Source: Bacteroidia bacterium (GTDB taxonomy: Bacteria; Bacteroidota; Bacteroidia; Bacteroidales; Dysgonomonadaceae). Taken from it: 32,114 nucleotides of DNA. Below the pieces are notes generated by a model. The model had not been told where the DNA came from. It did no database searches and saw nothing but the letters and a program-made list of their open reading frames with translations. The position numbers and the translations under genes were made by a program. Location: positions 1-32,114 of the forward strand of contig BNXH01000018.1 of the NCBI GenBank assembly GCA_025999435.1, written 5' to 3'. Positions 8,580-16,786 of this stretch are shown here, piece by piece (positions within the stretch are counted from its first letter, which is position 1; the number at the start of each line of letters is the position of its first letter).

Positions 8580-9122
8580 TTAATATTTACAATCAATATT
8601 ATATGGAATGGCACAATATTTTATATTCATAATTTCTGAGATGTCAATCCCTATAGAAGTATTAATAGAATCTTCTATTTCCGATTTTTTTAATAAGTAT
8701 AATTTACATTTAATTCTTAGATAGTTCATTTTTATAGTTTCGCCTGAAACTAATTTGATATTACTAACTTGATCATCTTTCTCTAACATGTCTTTATATT
8801 TAAAAATAAGACAGTTATCAGATTCAGTACACTTGTCTAAGTATTTTTGGTGTAGTCTCTTGTAAAATAGAATTAAATCTGGAACATAATATGATCTTGC
8901 AAACAGACTTTCCAAAAATTCTGTTTTATCTTTCTTGTCTAATTGCTCTACATTTATATTTTCACTTATAACATTTAGGAAGATAGGATAATTGCCTTTC
9001 TCACTTATAACTATTGACATTAATGTATATATAGAAGAGTCCTTTTCAATTGAGCATTGAGCTTTAGTCCATAATGGACTAAAGCTCAACAATACAATAA
9101 ATAATACTTTAATTACTTTCAT
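8580..9122 (-). CDS. Putative secreted immunity protein for the metzincin tip (cassette 3)
   Basis: 180 residues. The start overlaps the end of the toxin frame by 14 nt, which fits translational coupling. The signal peptide MKVIKVLFIVLLSFSPLWTKAQC has a clear hydrophobic core and AxA-like end (TKA). The mature part is mostly helical and charged, with Cys residues in CSIEKDSS, DKCTESDNC and KCKLYLL, and possible disulfides in an exported protein. I do not recognise a family. Its position directly behind a metalloprotease tip, together with its export signal, suggests a periplasmic inhibitor of that protease. AT-rich, unlike the Rhs core upstream. Confidence 0.65.
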   Translation of the reverse strand: MKVIKVLFIVLLSFSPLWTKAQCSIEKDSSIYTLMSIVISEKGNYPIFLNVISENINVEQLDKKDKTEFLESLFARSYYVPDLILFYKRLHQKYLDKCTESDNCLIFKYKDMLEKDDQVSNIKLVSGETIKMNYLRIKCKLYLLKKSEIEDSINTSIGIDISEIMNIKYCAIPYNIDCKY

Positions 9123-12027
9123 TATTTATATTTTCCTTTTTTACAACAGGCAGAAATGTACTATTCCCTATTTCATTAAAATCTATTTGATCTGGATTTT
9201 GAGGTGGATAACTCATTATACCACGAGCACCTCCAACTTTTTTAGGATGTTTAAACCCAAAGGTGTGAAATATTTCATGTACTTTATTCATTTTATTATC
9301 TTCTCTAATATTCATTATAATATCTTTATTACCTAAAGTTACTCCTCCAACAGTAGTACGAGATTCTGTACCATCACCATTATCAATAATACTACTTTTA
9401 AAAGGAGGATAAAAATCACCATTACCCCGAGTGAATGAATTACCTATTTGAACGCCTTCAAGTTTATGATCTTGAGCTGATGACTCTGCTGCTGCAACAG
9501 TTCCTCCTGCTTTAAATTCAAGATCAAAAATAACAGAATAATCTTTATAATTCCCTTCGGACACTTTACCTTTTATATCATTCAGGTACTTATTAATGTC
9601 TGTATTCATCTTTGCTATGTCTTTTTCGCTATAGGCATTACTATAATGAATATTTCCATTAGTTTTAAAGAGCATTCTTTTCTCTGTTTGTACATAATAG
9701 ACAGCTTTTACAGTGATAGTCTTATTCTCATCATCTATAATCCGAACTCCATCCATTCCTGTAGGATCAATAAACTTGACTGGATTCTGGAAGGTATACG
9801 CATAAGTTGAAACATTCGGGTAATTCTCTTGTAAAGGATCACTTGACAACCAAATGCTCGTCCGTGGATCATAGTACCTCGCCCCATAATAATACAACCC
9901 CGTCTCTTCATCTAACTCTTTGGCATTGAACAAATACGGCGTATTCCAGACATTATTCCTTTCTTCGATAAAGACCTCACCAAACGGCACATACTCGATA
10001 TACTGAACAATATCGCCGTCCAAGTTAGTAATTAGTGATGAACTACCCAAATGATCGGAATGATAATAATACTGATACAGCTCCGGATTGTCATTCTGGC
10101 TTGGATTAAAGGATTTCAATGTTTTACTATCATCACAGCAAAATCCCTGCCCATTCACATAATCGTCATTATCCTTACCGTAATAAGGCACTTCGAACTT
10201 CGCGTAGCGGTCTTTAATAGTCTGCTGCAAAGCAGTGTACTTAGTCGCATAATCCACCTTAGCACCGTCTACACTGGCTCCCGCATATTCTATCCTGCGT
10301 GGGTCACTTCCGTAGCTGTCGAGGTCGCCGAGCTTGGATACTATTCTCTGGCTGCCTATATAGATATGCTTGGTGTACTGCCCGCCCTTGCTTACAACGA
10401 GGTATGGATTCACATAAGCCGTGAAATTAGCTGTTGAAGTATTGCCGCCAGAGAACAAACCATTAACATACATTTCCTGGCTTTCACCACTAGTCTTAAC
10501 CGTCCTTTCACCCGCAGCATCATACCAGTAGTTGCTCACAAAGCCGTTATCGTCGATAGCCTGCAAACGGTTCTCTTCGTCCCAGAGCAGCTTCCTTTCG
10601 GTTGATTTCGGTGTCTGCGTGCCGTCTTTCTTCGGGCGCTCGGTATTGACGTAAACCAGGTTGCCGTTATTGTCATATTCGTACTTATGGTCTTTTTTAG
10701 TCACATCTTTGGCATCAGTACCTTCTGTACGGTAATTCTCATCCTGCAAAGTAGAAACTTGGAACGGATTACTTGCATAGTTGTAATTAAGTTCATAACC
10801 CGCTTTGAGTACTCCGTCGAACTGGATACCTTTCTGCTGTACATGCTGCTTCTTGCTTGTGATGTTATGCAGGTTATCATATTGCATTTCCAGCGAATAC
10901 GATGCCGTTTTCGGGTTGTTGGCCGATATGTTGGCTCCGGTATATGTACCCGTAGCAGAAACCAAACGATACAGTCCGTCATAGTTATAGGTATGGCTCA
11001 TCTGCCCGCCCATGCCGGTACTTGTATTTGGAATTGGCGCTGTATTGGCAACGCTCAATACATTATCCACCTTGTCGTAAGCATAAGCATTATCCATAAT
11101 CAGGCTTCGGGTAGTCTTTCCGGATATAACAGAGAGATTCTCTAACCTTCGTCTTTGCGCATCATACGTATAATTCGTCTCCGCCCCATTACAATACTTC
11201 ATGTAAATGCGTTGCTCGAACTTGTCGTAACCCAGCTTGTTCACATAGTTATACGAATAGGCCTTTTCTCCTTTTACACTTTCGAGTAAGCCGGCGGTAT
11301 TATACGAGTAGGTTATCTTCTCTTCGTCCGGATAGATCATTTCCTCGAGGCGGTTCCAGCTGTCGTATTTCCACTGCGTGACGTAGGTCGCGATTGCCTG
11401 GTTCGGGATGATTAAGGTTCTTCTGACTTTGGTCATTTCACCCAGCCTTCCATAGAAGAACTCCTGCGCCCCCGAGCCGTCTTCCTGAAGCATCAGCCTT
11501 CCCACACGGTTGTTGGATGCGTTCTTGTTGCCGTAGGTGTACTTCACATTGTTCTCCGGATGGTCGGGATAAGTAATGGACGTCAAACGGCTGTAATCGT
11601 AGTCGTAAGTGATGGATTTATCTTCCTTCTCCAGATTGGCCGTTTGTTTGCTGAGCAGGTTGCTTGTATTGTCATATTTGAATGTCGTCGTTCCCGAAGC
11701 AGGATGTGTTACCTGTGTCCTTCGTCCCGCCATATCGTAAGCCGACAGGGTTTCGTTATTCCCGTTGTCAATGGCTTTCAATAATTGGTTGACCGGGTCG
11801 AACTCGAAGCGTGTCGTAATCGTACCGTCAGGGCCCGAATACTGCTCTGTTTTCACTGTCAGTCCCGAACCGTTGGTAAAGGTCGACTGTTTGCCTCCCA
11901 TCGCGTCGGTAACGGTCGTTACCAGCAAGCCCCCTCCGGCTCCCCCGTTGGTGGAGAGTTGCAAGCCGTATTCCATCAGCGATTCGCTGTTGTCCGGCAG
12001 GATGGTCTTAATAGCCCTGTCCATCAC
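9109..12027 (-). CDS. Displaced Rhs fragment with metzincin-like metalloprotease tip (cassette 3)
   Basis: 972 residues. Rhs similarity begins at about 12050 (VTPTKSEYDVMDRAIKT), after an in-frame stop. GTG 12027 followed by ATG 12024 is the first start, with no signal peptide. Residues 1-760 match the C-terminal Rhs core of the full-length toxin almost residue for residue: YD repeats, the YYYHSDHLGSSSLITN segment, LDEETGLYYYGARYYDP, and a closing DPTGM at 754-758. The tip (about 760-972) holds HEIFHTFGFKH with His 917, Glu 918, His 921 and His 927, and a GIMSYP Met-turn at about residue 936. This is the complete zinc signature of metzincin peptidases. A secreted immunity gene overlaps its end by 14 nt. 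Without the SpvB/TcB half it should not be deliverable alone. Confidence 0.85.
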   Translation of the reverse strand: MMDRAIKTILPDNSESLMEYGLQLSTNGGAGGGLLVTTVTDAMGGKQSTFTNGSGLTVKTEQYSGPDGTITTRFEFDPVNQLLKAIDNGNNETLSAYDMAGRRTQVTHPASGTTTFKYDNTSNLLSKQTANLEKEDKSITYDYDYSRLTSITYPDHPENNVKYTYGNKNASNNRVGRLMLQEDGSGAQEFFYGRLGEMTKVRRTLIIPNQAIATYVTQWKYDSWNRLEEMIYPDEEKITYSYNTAGLLESVKGEKAYSYNYVNKLGYDKFEQRIYMKYCNGAETNYTYDAQRRRLENLSVISGKTTRSLIMDNAYAYDKVDNVLSVANTAPIPNTSTGMGGQMSHTYNYDGLYRLVSATGTYTGANISANNPKTASYSLEMQYDNLHNITSKKQHVQQKGIQFDGVLKAGYELNYNYASNPFQVSTLQDENYRTEGTDAKDVTKKDHKYEYDNNGNLVYVNTERPKKDGTQTPKSTERKLLWDEENRLQAIDDNGFVSNYWYDAAGERTVKTSGESQEMYVNGLFSGGNTSTANFTAYVNPYLVVSKGGQYTKHIYIGSQRIVSKLGDLDSYGSDPRRIEYAGASVDGAKVDYATKYTALQQTIKDRYAKFEVPYYGKDNDDYVNGQGFCCDDSKTLKSFNPSQNDNPELYQYYYHSDHLGSSSLITNLDGDIVQYIEYVPFGEVFIEERNNVWNTPYLFNAKELDEETGLYYYGARYYDPRTSIWLSSDPLQENYPNVSTYAYTFQNPVKFIDPTGMDGVRIIDDENKTITVKAVYYVQTEKRMLFKTNGNIHYSNAYSEKDIAKMNTDINKYLNDIKGKVSEGNYKDYSVIFDLEFKAGGTVAAAESSAQDHKLEGVQIGNSFTRGNGDFYPPFKSSIIDNGDGTESRTTVGGVTLGNKDIIMNIREDNKMNKVHEIFHTFGFKHPKKVGGARGIMSYPPQNPDQIDFNEIGNSTFLPVVKKENINNESN

Positions 12028-12050
12028 ATCGTATTCCGATTTGGTCGGAG
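9754..12050 (-). repeat. Long Rhs-core direct repeat (copy in cassette 3)
   Basis: About 2.3 kb closely similar to 18766-21060 of the full-length rhs gene, in the same orientation and about 9 kb apart. Partial copies are at 13334-15236 and 6253-7077. These blocks are long enough for homologous recombination that would swap tips or delete cassettes. Differences between copies are clustered (for example SVFSGGDTQTA against GLFSGGNTSTA), which suggests past mosaic exchange. Confidence 0.85.
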
Positions 12051-12056
12051 TAACGG

Positions 12057-12076
12057 GACGCTACGCTGAACGAGAG
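12057..12076 (-). repeat. Junction motif, third copy
   Basis: CTCTCGTTCAGCGTAGCGTC on the minus strand matches 7217-7236 at 19 of 20 positions, and the first half of 15373-15390. It lies 16 nt after the cassette-2 immunity stop. Here the rest of the leader repeat is missing and Rhs core sequence follows directly. Confidence 0.7.
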
Positions 12077-12092
12077 TAACCCATAATACTAA

Positions 12093-12614
12093 TCAATTTG
12101 GTGGTTCAGGATATGTTTCTGTTTTTATTAATTTACCGGATTCATCGAAATAATTCCATTTGCCAACTTCAGTCCACAACTCATCATACGGTGATTTATC
12201 CGAAATAATATATCCTTGGGAAGCTATAATGCCATTCAAATGAAAAACTGTACAAAAATATTTATACTTCATTCCTCTTACTTTAGCCTTAGAAAAACCA
12301 GTTTCTTTACTTGTAAGGTGTCCCTTACTTCCAAAATAATACCAAGTTCCAACCATCTCACCGTTCTTGTATTCTCCTAAGACAAATAACGTTCCGTATC
12401 CATTGTATTCTTTATACATACCATTTTTTACTCCGTTTAAATAATAAGTTTCTTTTCTAAACCTATCATTGGGTTCAATCCATAACCCTGTTTTCTTATT
12501 ATTGCGATCATACTTGTTTATATAATTCTCAGCGCCTTTTTGTGCATAAAAAGAAACAGGAATGATAAAAAAAAGGAAACAATAACAAATTCGTTTATAA
12601 AAAACAGTTCCCAT
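12093..12614 (-). CDS. Putative secreted YwqK/MORN-like immunity protein (cassette 2)
   Basis: 173 residues, 6 nt after the toxin stop. The N-terminus MGTVFYKRICYCFLFFIIPVSFYAQ is a signal peptide ending at AQ. The mature protein has MORN-type repeats (KKTGLWIEPND, KNGMYKEYNGYG, KNGEMVGTWYYFGSKG, VGKWNYFDESGKLIK), as in YwqK-like antitoxin-family proteins. Export fits a partner that works on the cell wall, as predicted for the L,D-transpeptidase-like tip. AT-rich relative to the Rhs core. The specific inhibitory mechanism is not visible. Confidence 0.7.
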   Translation of the reverse strand: MGTVFYKRICYCFLFFIIPVSFYAQKGAENYINKYDRNNKKTGLWIEPNDRFRKETYYLNGVKNGMYKEYNGYGTLFVLGEYKNGEMVGTWYYFGSKGHLTSKETGFSKAKVRGMKYKYFCTVFHLNGIIASQGYIISDKSPYDELWTEVGKWNYFDESGKLIKTETYPEPPN

Positions 12615-12620
12615 AAATAA

Positions 12621-15242
12621 TTAATTTTCAGGTTTATTCTTAATTAAAGATTCAATAGTTTTATATGCAGTGGAAACCGGTGCTGTAATCGGAGACGCTA
12701 GCACAGAACCAATCGCTTTTAGCGTAGAACCTAATGAGCCATCCATATTTGTTGGCACTGCAAGAGTACGGGAGACACCAATTCCTATAACATTCGATTT
12801 TTGCTCGGGATTATTAAATATCCCTATAAATTCATTCCAGCGATTAATATCAATATTGAAACAGGCTACAGAATGTCCTTGTGTTGTATTGTCTTTTCCA
12901 GGCTTATGGACATTTACACCTATAGCATAAGTCACATTAGGATTATTCGGATTTTTAAACGGCAACTGTATTTTACCCCACATTGTTCCGTCATCAGACA
13001 TCCTTAAAGCTGTATATTGACTTTTATGTAATCCCACAACAGCTTTATAATCTCCTTCCGGAATAGTCAACTGTGTTGATTGGCTTGGATAAGTACATGC
13101 ATCAAACGTTACTGTTGTACCATCGGCTTTATAAACAGTAGCTGTTGAAGAACCTATATTTTTTGGTTCATCAAAACTAAAAGTCCCATTATCCGAAAAG
13201 AATATAGCTTGTTCGTACAATCCTTCTTTTAATTTTCCATTTGCTTGATATGAATTCTCCTTTTCAACCCAGCTAAAGCCAGTCGGAACTTTAGTCCCAT
13301 TTATTTTGGTGTAATGTGATGGTTTCCATGCTTCTCCATCCGGATCGACAAACTTCACAGGATTCAATGCACAATACGCATACGCAGATATATTCGGATA
13401 TTTCTCCCACATCGGGTCAGTACTTATCCACACGCTCGTTCTCGGATCATAATACCTCGCTCCATAATAATATAAGCCCGTCTCCTCGTCCAACTCTTTG
13501 GCATTGAAAAGGTATGGAGTATTCCATGTGTTGTTACGTTCCTCGATAAAAACTTCTCCGAATGGCACATACTCGATATGCTGAACTACTTCGCCGTCCA
13601 AATTAGTGATTAAACTTGAACTACCCAAATGATCACTGTGATAATAATACTGGAATAATTCCGGATTATCATTTGCTGCAAAGGATTTGGTTTTCGGCGT
13701 ATCGTCACAGCAGAAACCCTGCCCATTAACGTAATCATCGTTATCCTTGCCCAAGTATTCTACCTCGAATTTTCCGTAGCGGTCTTTAATGGTTTGCTGC
13801 AAAGCAGTATACTTAGTCGCATAATCCACTTTCGCTCCATCCACATTAGTACCTGCATACTCTATCCTGCGTGGGTCGCTACCGTAGCTGTCCAGATCGC
13901 CCAGCTTGCTGACGATACGCTGGCTACCGATATAGATATGCTTGGTATACTGCCCGCCTTTGGAAACAACCAAATAAGGGTTCACATAAGCGGTAAAATT
14001 AGCTGTCTGCGTGTCTCCCCCGCTGAATACGGAATTGACATACATCTGCTGGCTTTCACCCGATGTCTTAACCGTCCTTTCCCCTGCCGCGTCGTACCAG
14101 TAATTTGATACAAAGCCGTTATCGTCGATGGCCTGCAAACGGTTCTCTTCGTCCCAAAGCAGTTTTCTTTCGGCCGATTTCGGTGTCTGCGTACCGTCTT
14201 TCTTCGGACGCTCGGTATTGACATAAACCAGATTACCGTTCAGGTCGTACTCATACTTATGCTCCTTTTTGGTTACATCCTGCGCATCCGTGCCTTCTGT
14301 CCGGTAATTATCATCTACTATATTGGCTATCTGGTGCGGCTTTTCACTGCTATAATTATACGCCAACTCATAACCTGCTTTCAATACTCCGTCAAACTGG
14401 ATGCCTTTCTGCTGTACATGCTGCTTCTTGGAAACAATATTATGCAGGTTGTCGTAAGCCATTTCCAGCGAATACGATGCCGTCTTCGGGTTGTTGGCCG
14501 CGATGTTCACTCCCGTAAATGTTCCTGTTGCACTTGTCAAACGGTACAGCCCGTCATAATTATAGGTATGGCTCATCTGGCCGCCCATGCCTGTTGCCGG
14601 TAGCGGAGCGGTATTTACCACGCTCAATACATTATCCACAGCATCGAATGTATAATTATTGTTCATTATCTGCTTGCGGGTGTCTTTACCGGAAATTACC
14701 ATCAGGTTAGACAATCTTCTCCGTTGCGCATCATAGGTATAATTCGTTTCCGCCCCATTACAATACTTCATGTAAATACGTTGCTCGAACTTGTCATAGC
14801 CCAGCTTGTTCACATAGTTATACGAATAGGCCTTTTCTCCCTTCACGCTTTCGAGTAAGCCTGCTGTATTATACGAGTAGGTTATCTTCTCTTCGTCCGG
14901 ATAGATCATTTCTTCCAGGCGGTTCCAACTATCGTATTTCCACTGCGTGACATAGGTAGCGATAGCCTGGTTCGGGATAATCAAGGTTCTCCTTACTTTG
15001 GTCATTTCGCCCAGTCTTCCGTAGAAGAACTCCTGCGCCCCCGAGCCGTCTTCCTGAAGCATCAGCCTTCCCACACGGTTGTTGGATGCATTTTTATTCC
15101 CGTAGGTGTACTTCACGTTGTTCTCCGGATGGTCGGGATACATAATGGCAGTCAAACGGCTGTAATCATAGTCGTAAGTGATGGATTTATCTTCCTTCTC
15201 CAGATTGGCGGTCTGCTTGTTGAGCAGGTTGCCATAGGCCAT
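12621..15242 (-). CDS. Displaced Rhs fragment with L,D-transpeptidase-like tip (cassette 2)
   Basis: 873 residues from ATG 15242, with AGGAGGT 4 nt upstream. Residues about 4-632 are Rhs core, near-identical to the full-length toxin from NLLSKQTANLEKED onward. They include YYYHSDHLGSS and LDEETGLYYYGARYYDP, and close in VDPDG (633-636) instead of DPTG. The tip, 637-873, has IPEGDYKAVVG and then HKPGKDNTTQGHSVAC, with His 779 and Cys 794. This spacing resembles the His...SxGC catalytic signature of L,D-transpeptidase/DUF5675-like folds, though Ala replaces the usual Gly before Cys. Such enzymes act on peptidoglycan. The adjoining immunity protein is exported, which agrees. A hydrophobic Ala/Thr-rich end (830-866) follows. 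There is no N-terminal delivery region, so it is probably silent or a recombination donor. Confidence 0.8.
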   Translation of the reverse strand: MAYGNLLNKQTANLEKEDKSITYDYDYSRLTAIMYPDHPENNVKYTYGNKNASNNRVGRLMLQEDGSGAQEFFYGRLGEMTKVRRTLIIPNQAIATYVTQWKYDSWNRLEEMIYPDEEKITYSYNTAGLLESVKGEKAYSYNYVNKLGYDKFEQRIYMKYCNGAETNYTYDAQRRRLSNLMVISGKDTRKQIMNNNYTFDAVDNVLSVVNTAPLPATGMGGQMSHTYNYDGLYRLTSATGTFTGVNIAANNPKTASYSLEMAYDNLHNIVSKKQHVQQKGIQFDGVLKAGYELAYNYSSEKPHQIANIVDDNYRTEGTDAQDVTKKEHKYEYDLNGNLVYVNTERPKKDGTQTPKSAERKLLWDEENRLQAIDDNGFVSNYWYDAAGERTVKTSGESQQMYVNSVFSGGDTQTANFTAYVNPYLVVSKGGQYTKHIYIGSQRIVSKLGDLDSYGSDPRRIEYAGTNVDGAKVDYATKYTALQQTIKDRYGKFEVEYLGKDNDDYVNGQGFCCDDTPKTKSFAANDNPELFQYYYHSDHLGSSSLITNLDGEVVQHIEYVPFGEVFIEERNNTWNTPYLFNAKELDEETGLYYYGARYYDPRTSVWISTDPMWEKYPNISAYAYCALNPVKFVDPDGEAWKPSHYTKINGTKVPTGFSWVEKENSYQANGKLKEGLYEQAIFFSDNGTFSFDEPKNIGSSTATVYKADGTTVTFDACTYPSQSTQLTIPEGDYKAVVGLHKSQYTALRMSDDGTMWGKIQLPFKNPNNPNVTYAIGVNVHKPGKDNTTQGHSVACFNIDINRWNEFIGIFNNPEQKSNVIGIGVSRTLAVPTNMDGSLGSTLKAIGSVLASPITAPVSTAYKTIESLIKNKPEN
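13334..15236 (-). repeat. Long Rhs-core direct repeat (copy in cassette 2)
   Basis: About 1.9 kb closely similar to the core at 18766-20680 and 9754-11660. One internal stretch (YNYSSEKPHQIANIVDDNYR) differs strongly from the other copies while both flanks match, which is typical of mosaic exchange. Confidence 0.8.
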
Positions 15243-15246
15243 TTTT

Positions 15247-15253
15247 ACCTCCT
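15247..15253 (-). promoter_or_regulatory. Strong Shine-Dalgarno site before the cassette-2 Rhs start
   Basis: AGGAGGT on the minus strand, 4 nt before ATG 15242. It fixes the start of the fragment and is part of the leader repeat. Confidence 0.65.
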
Positions 15254-15274
15254 TTCTTTTTTGTTTATTAAAAC

Positions 15275-15303
15275 TCGCCCTGCCACCTTTTCTGACAGGG
15301 CGA
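15275..15303 (-). terminator. Terminator-like hairpin in leader copy 2
   Basis: Arms 15275-15285 and 15293-15303 pair over 11 nt with one wobble and are followed on the minus strand by AGTTTTAAT. Same position in the leader as the hairpin at 7118-7146. Confidence 0.55.
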
Positions 15304-15392
15304 ATTTATTAGAAGTTATTACTATTCCCATCATCAAGGCAGAGCCTTGATTTAACTCCAACGCAGGCAAAGCCTACGCTGAACGAGGGAAG

Positions 15393-15842
15393 TTAACTCA
15401 TATAATATAGTTCATTTTTTATTGCTGGTAGCAGATTAATTTCCCCTTTCTCTGCCAACTCCCTTATCCCGGATTTTGATGATGCCTTATTAGTAAATGG
15501 TACGATAAATTCACTAAACAACTGTTCTAATCTTTTCTTCCGCTTTTCATCGTCCATTAGTTCGTCAAAATCAAAAGCTGATTTATATTCGGGGGGCTGT
15601 CTTCTGAAAATATTTCCAACATCTCTCTTTACTAAATTTTTGCTTCTGGAATAGTTATTACCGAACATTCCTTGTATATATATTTTAATGTTCATTTCGT
15701 AATAATCCCCAAAATTCGATTTCTGTAAATCAAGAACAATAATACTTTCAGTACTATCTTTAAACCAACCCCCGAAAGCACTTTCAAACTTGCTGGATTT
15801 GGCCATTTCACCAAACAATTTCTTAAATTCTTTGCTGTCCAT
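15393..15842 (-). CDS. DUF4304-like putative immunity protein (cassette 1)
   Basis: 149 residues from ATG 15842, 2 nt after the toxin stop at 15845. An upstream in-frame start at 15872 would overlap the toxin and adds ten residues that do not fit the family. The sequence MDSKEFKKLFGEMAKSSKF, FGGWFKDSTESIIVLDLQKS, DVGNIFRRQPPEYK, FSEFIVPFTNKA and AEKGEINLLPAI fits the DUF4304 family as I remember it. The family is common beside contact-dependent toxins. No signal peptide, so cytoplasmic, as expected when the partner is a nuclease. The leader repeat begins 2 nt after its stop. Confidence 0.75.
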   Translation of the reverse strand: MDSKEFKKLFGEMAKSSKFESAFGGWFKDSTESIIVLDLQKSNFGDYYEMNIKIYIQGMFGNNYSRSKNLVKRDVGNIFRRQPPEYKSAFDFDELMDDEKRKKRLEQLFSEFIVPFTNKASSKSGIRELAEKGEINLLPAIKNELYYMS

Positions 15843-15844
15843 AA

Positions 15845-16690
15845 TCAATAAGTATCTAAAGTGGTTTTCCAATTGAAACCTTTATATTCTTGTATAGTCT
15901 GCAATTCTTTCAAATACATATTAAGCTGTATTTGACCTTGTTTCATTGCTCTCGGGTTAAAAGGCTTTAATTCAAAAATAGTTTGATTCGGAATATCAAG
16001 AAAATCTATTCGTTTTCCGCTAGGCAACCTATATTCTTTAATACCATTCACACCATCGTGTAATCCAACTTTATAGGATTTATGCATTTGTTGTCCAAGC
16101 CTCAAATTAGACTTCGTGTAATTCACCCCTATATTACTAGCAGGCGGTCCAATCATCATTGATGGAGTTTCTATTGTAGGAACTAATGCTCTTGTTCCGC
16201 CAGTTGCCTTCATCGGGGTAAGCATCCAGGCCGTTTTCCCGATAGCATCAGACCATGCATACGGATCTGCTATATCTCTTTTTAAGGCACTCCATTCATT
16301 CTTTAGTATTTCTTTGACTGGTGTATCTACAATATAATTATAGGTAGAACTTACACTATTACTAATAGAATTCCCGAAATTACTTAGGTATGCACCAACT
16401 CCATTATTATAAATAAAAATGGATTCTTGAATAAGCGACTCGCCGACATCATAAACAACATTTGTAAATGAGGCTAGTGCATTATGAGCAAATACCCCCA
16501 CATTACGATACCAACTTCCACCATGTTTAAGAGGCTCGGTTCTCGGTAATATCCTTTCGTTTCCATCACCATCTCCATCTTCAGGAGCCATCCCTGTAGG
16601 ATCAATGAGTTTTACAGGATTTTGATAACAATATTGATAAGGCGTTCCTGTTTGTTCAACAAGTTGGTCTACTGATAAGAAGATCGACAC
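15845..16690 (-). CDS. Displaced Rhs C-terminal fragment with PD-(D/E)xK nuclease-like tip (cassette 1)
   Basis: 281 residues from GTG 16690. The same frame is open upstream to 16744 and encodes ETSLYYYGARYYDPR, the conserved end of the Rhs core, so the frame is a cut-off 3' end without its own proper start. DPTGM closes the core near residue 34. A linker of about 150 residues follows. The C-terminal part has SGKRIDFLDIPNQTIFELKP with Asp 229, Glu 240 and Lys 242, the D...ExK arrangement of PD-(D/E)xK endonuclease-fold toxins. A cytoplasmic DUF4304-like immunity gene follows by 2 nt. Rhs similarity also exists farther upstream (FEKNNIWNN, about 16800-16830) but in another frame, broken by a hairpin-forming insertion. 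It is probably a silent tip. Confidence 0.75.
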   Translation of the reverse strand: MSIFLSVDQLVEQTGTPYQYCYQNPVKLIDPTGMAPEDGDGDGNERILPRTEPLKHGGSWYRNVGVFAHNALASFTNVVYDVGESLIQESIFIYNNGVGAYLSNFGNSISNSVSSTYNYIVDTPVKEILKNEWSALKRDIADPYAWSDAIGKTAWMLTPMKATGGTRALVPTIETPSMMIGPPASNIGVNYTKSNLRLGQQMHKSYKVGLHDGVNGIKEYRLPSGKRIDFLDIPNQTIFELKPFNPRAMKQGQIQLNMYLKELQTIQEYKGFNWKTTLDTY

Positions 16691-16731
16691 CCGAGGATCA
16701 TAATACCGTGCCCCGTAATAATAAAGGCTTG

Positions 16732-16786
16732 TCTCTGCACACCCTTAGCCTCGCGCGAGCATTCCCGGCTAACGCTTTAGCAGAGA
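16732..16786 (-). other. Imperfect 55-nt hairpin interrupting the Rhs frame
   Basis: Arms tctctgc/gcagaga (16732-16738 and 16780-16786) and ttagcc/ggctaa (16745-16750 and 16767-16772) form a two-part stem around a GC-rich apex. In intact copies the 12 nt between the GTCTC and TTTGGCA equivalents encode ELDE. Here there are 40 nt, a gain of 28 that also shifts the frame. Confidence 0.55.

Larger units (their letters stand above)
15243..15390 (-). repeat. Inter-cassette leader repeat, copy 2 (three hairpins and RBS)
   Basis: Homologous to 7084-7236 over its full length. The first stem is cgtaggc/gcctgcg here against cgtagcg/cgctacg in copy 1: both strands of the stem changed and pairing was kept. 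The second stem (caaggc/gccttg) and the GC-rich hairpin are conserved. It starts 2 nt after the immunity stop at 15393. Confidence 0.8.

Noticed and set aside
15843..15872. Longer DUF4304-like protein starting at 15872
   Set aside because: It would overlap the toxin by 28 nt and add residues outside the family pattern; ATG 15842 lies just after the toxin stop.
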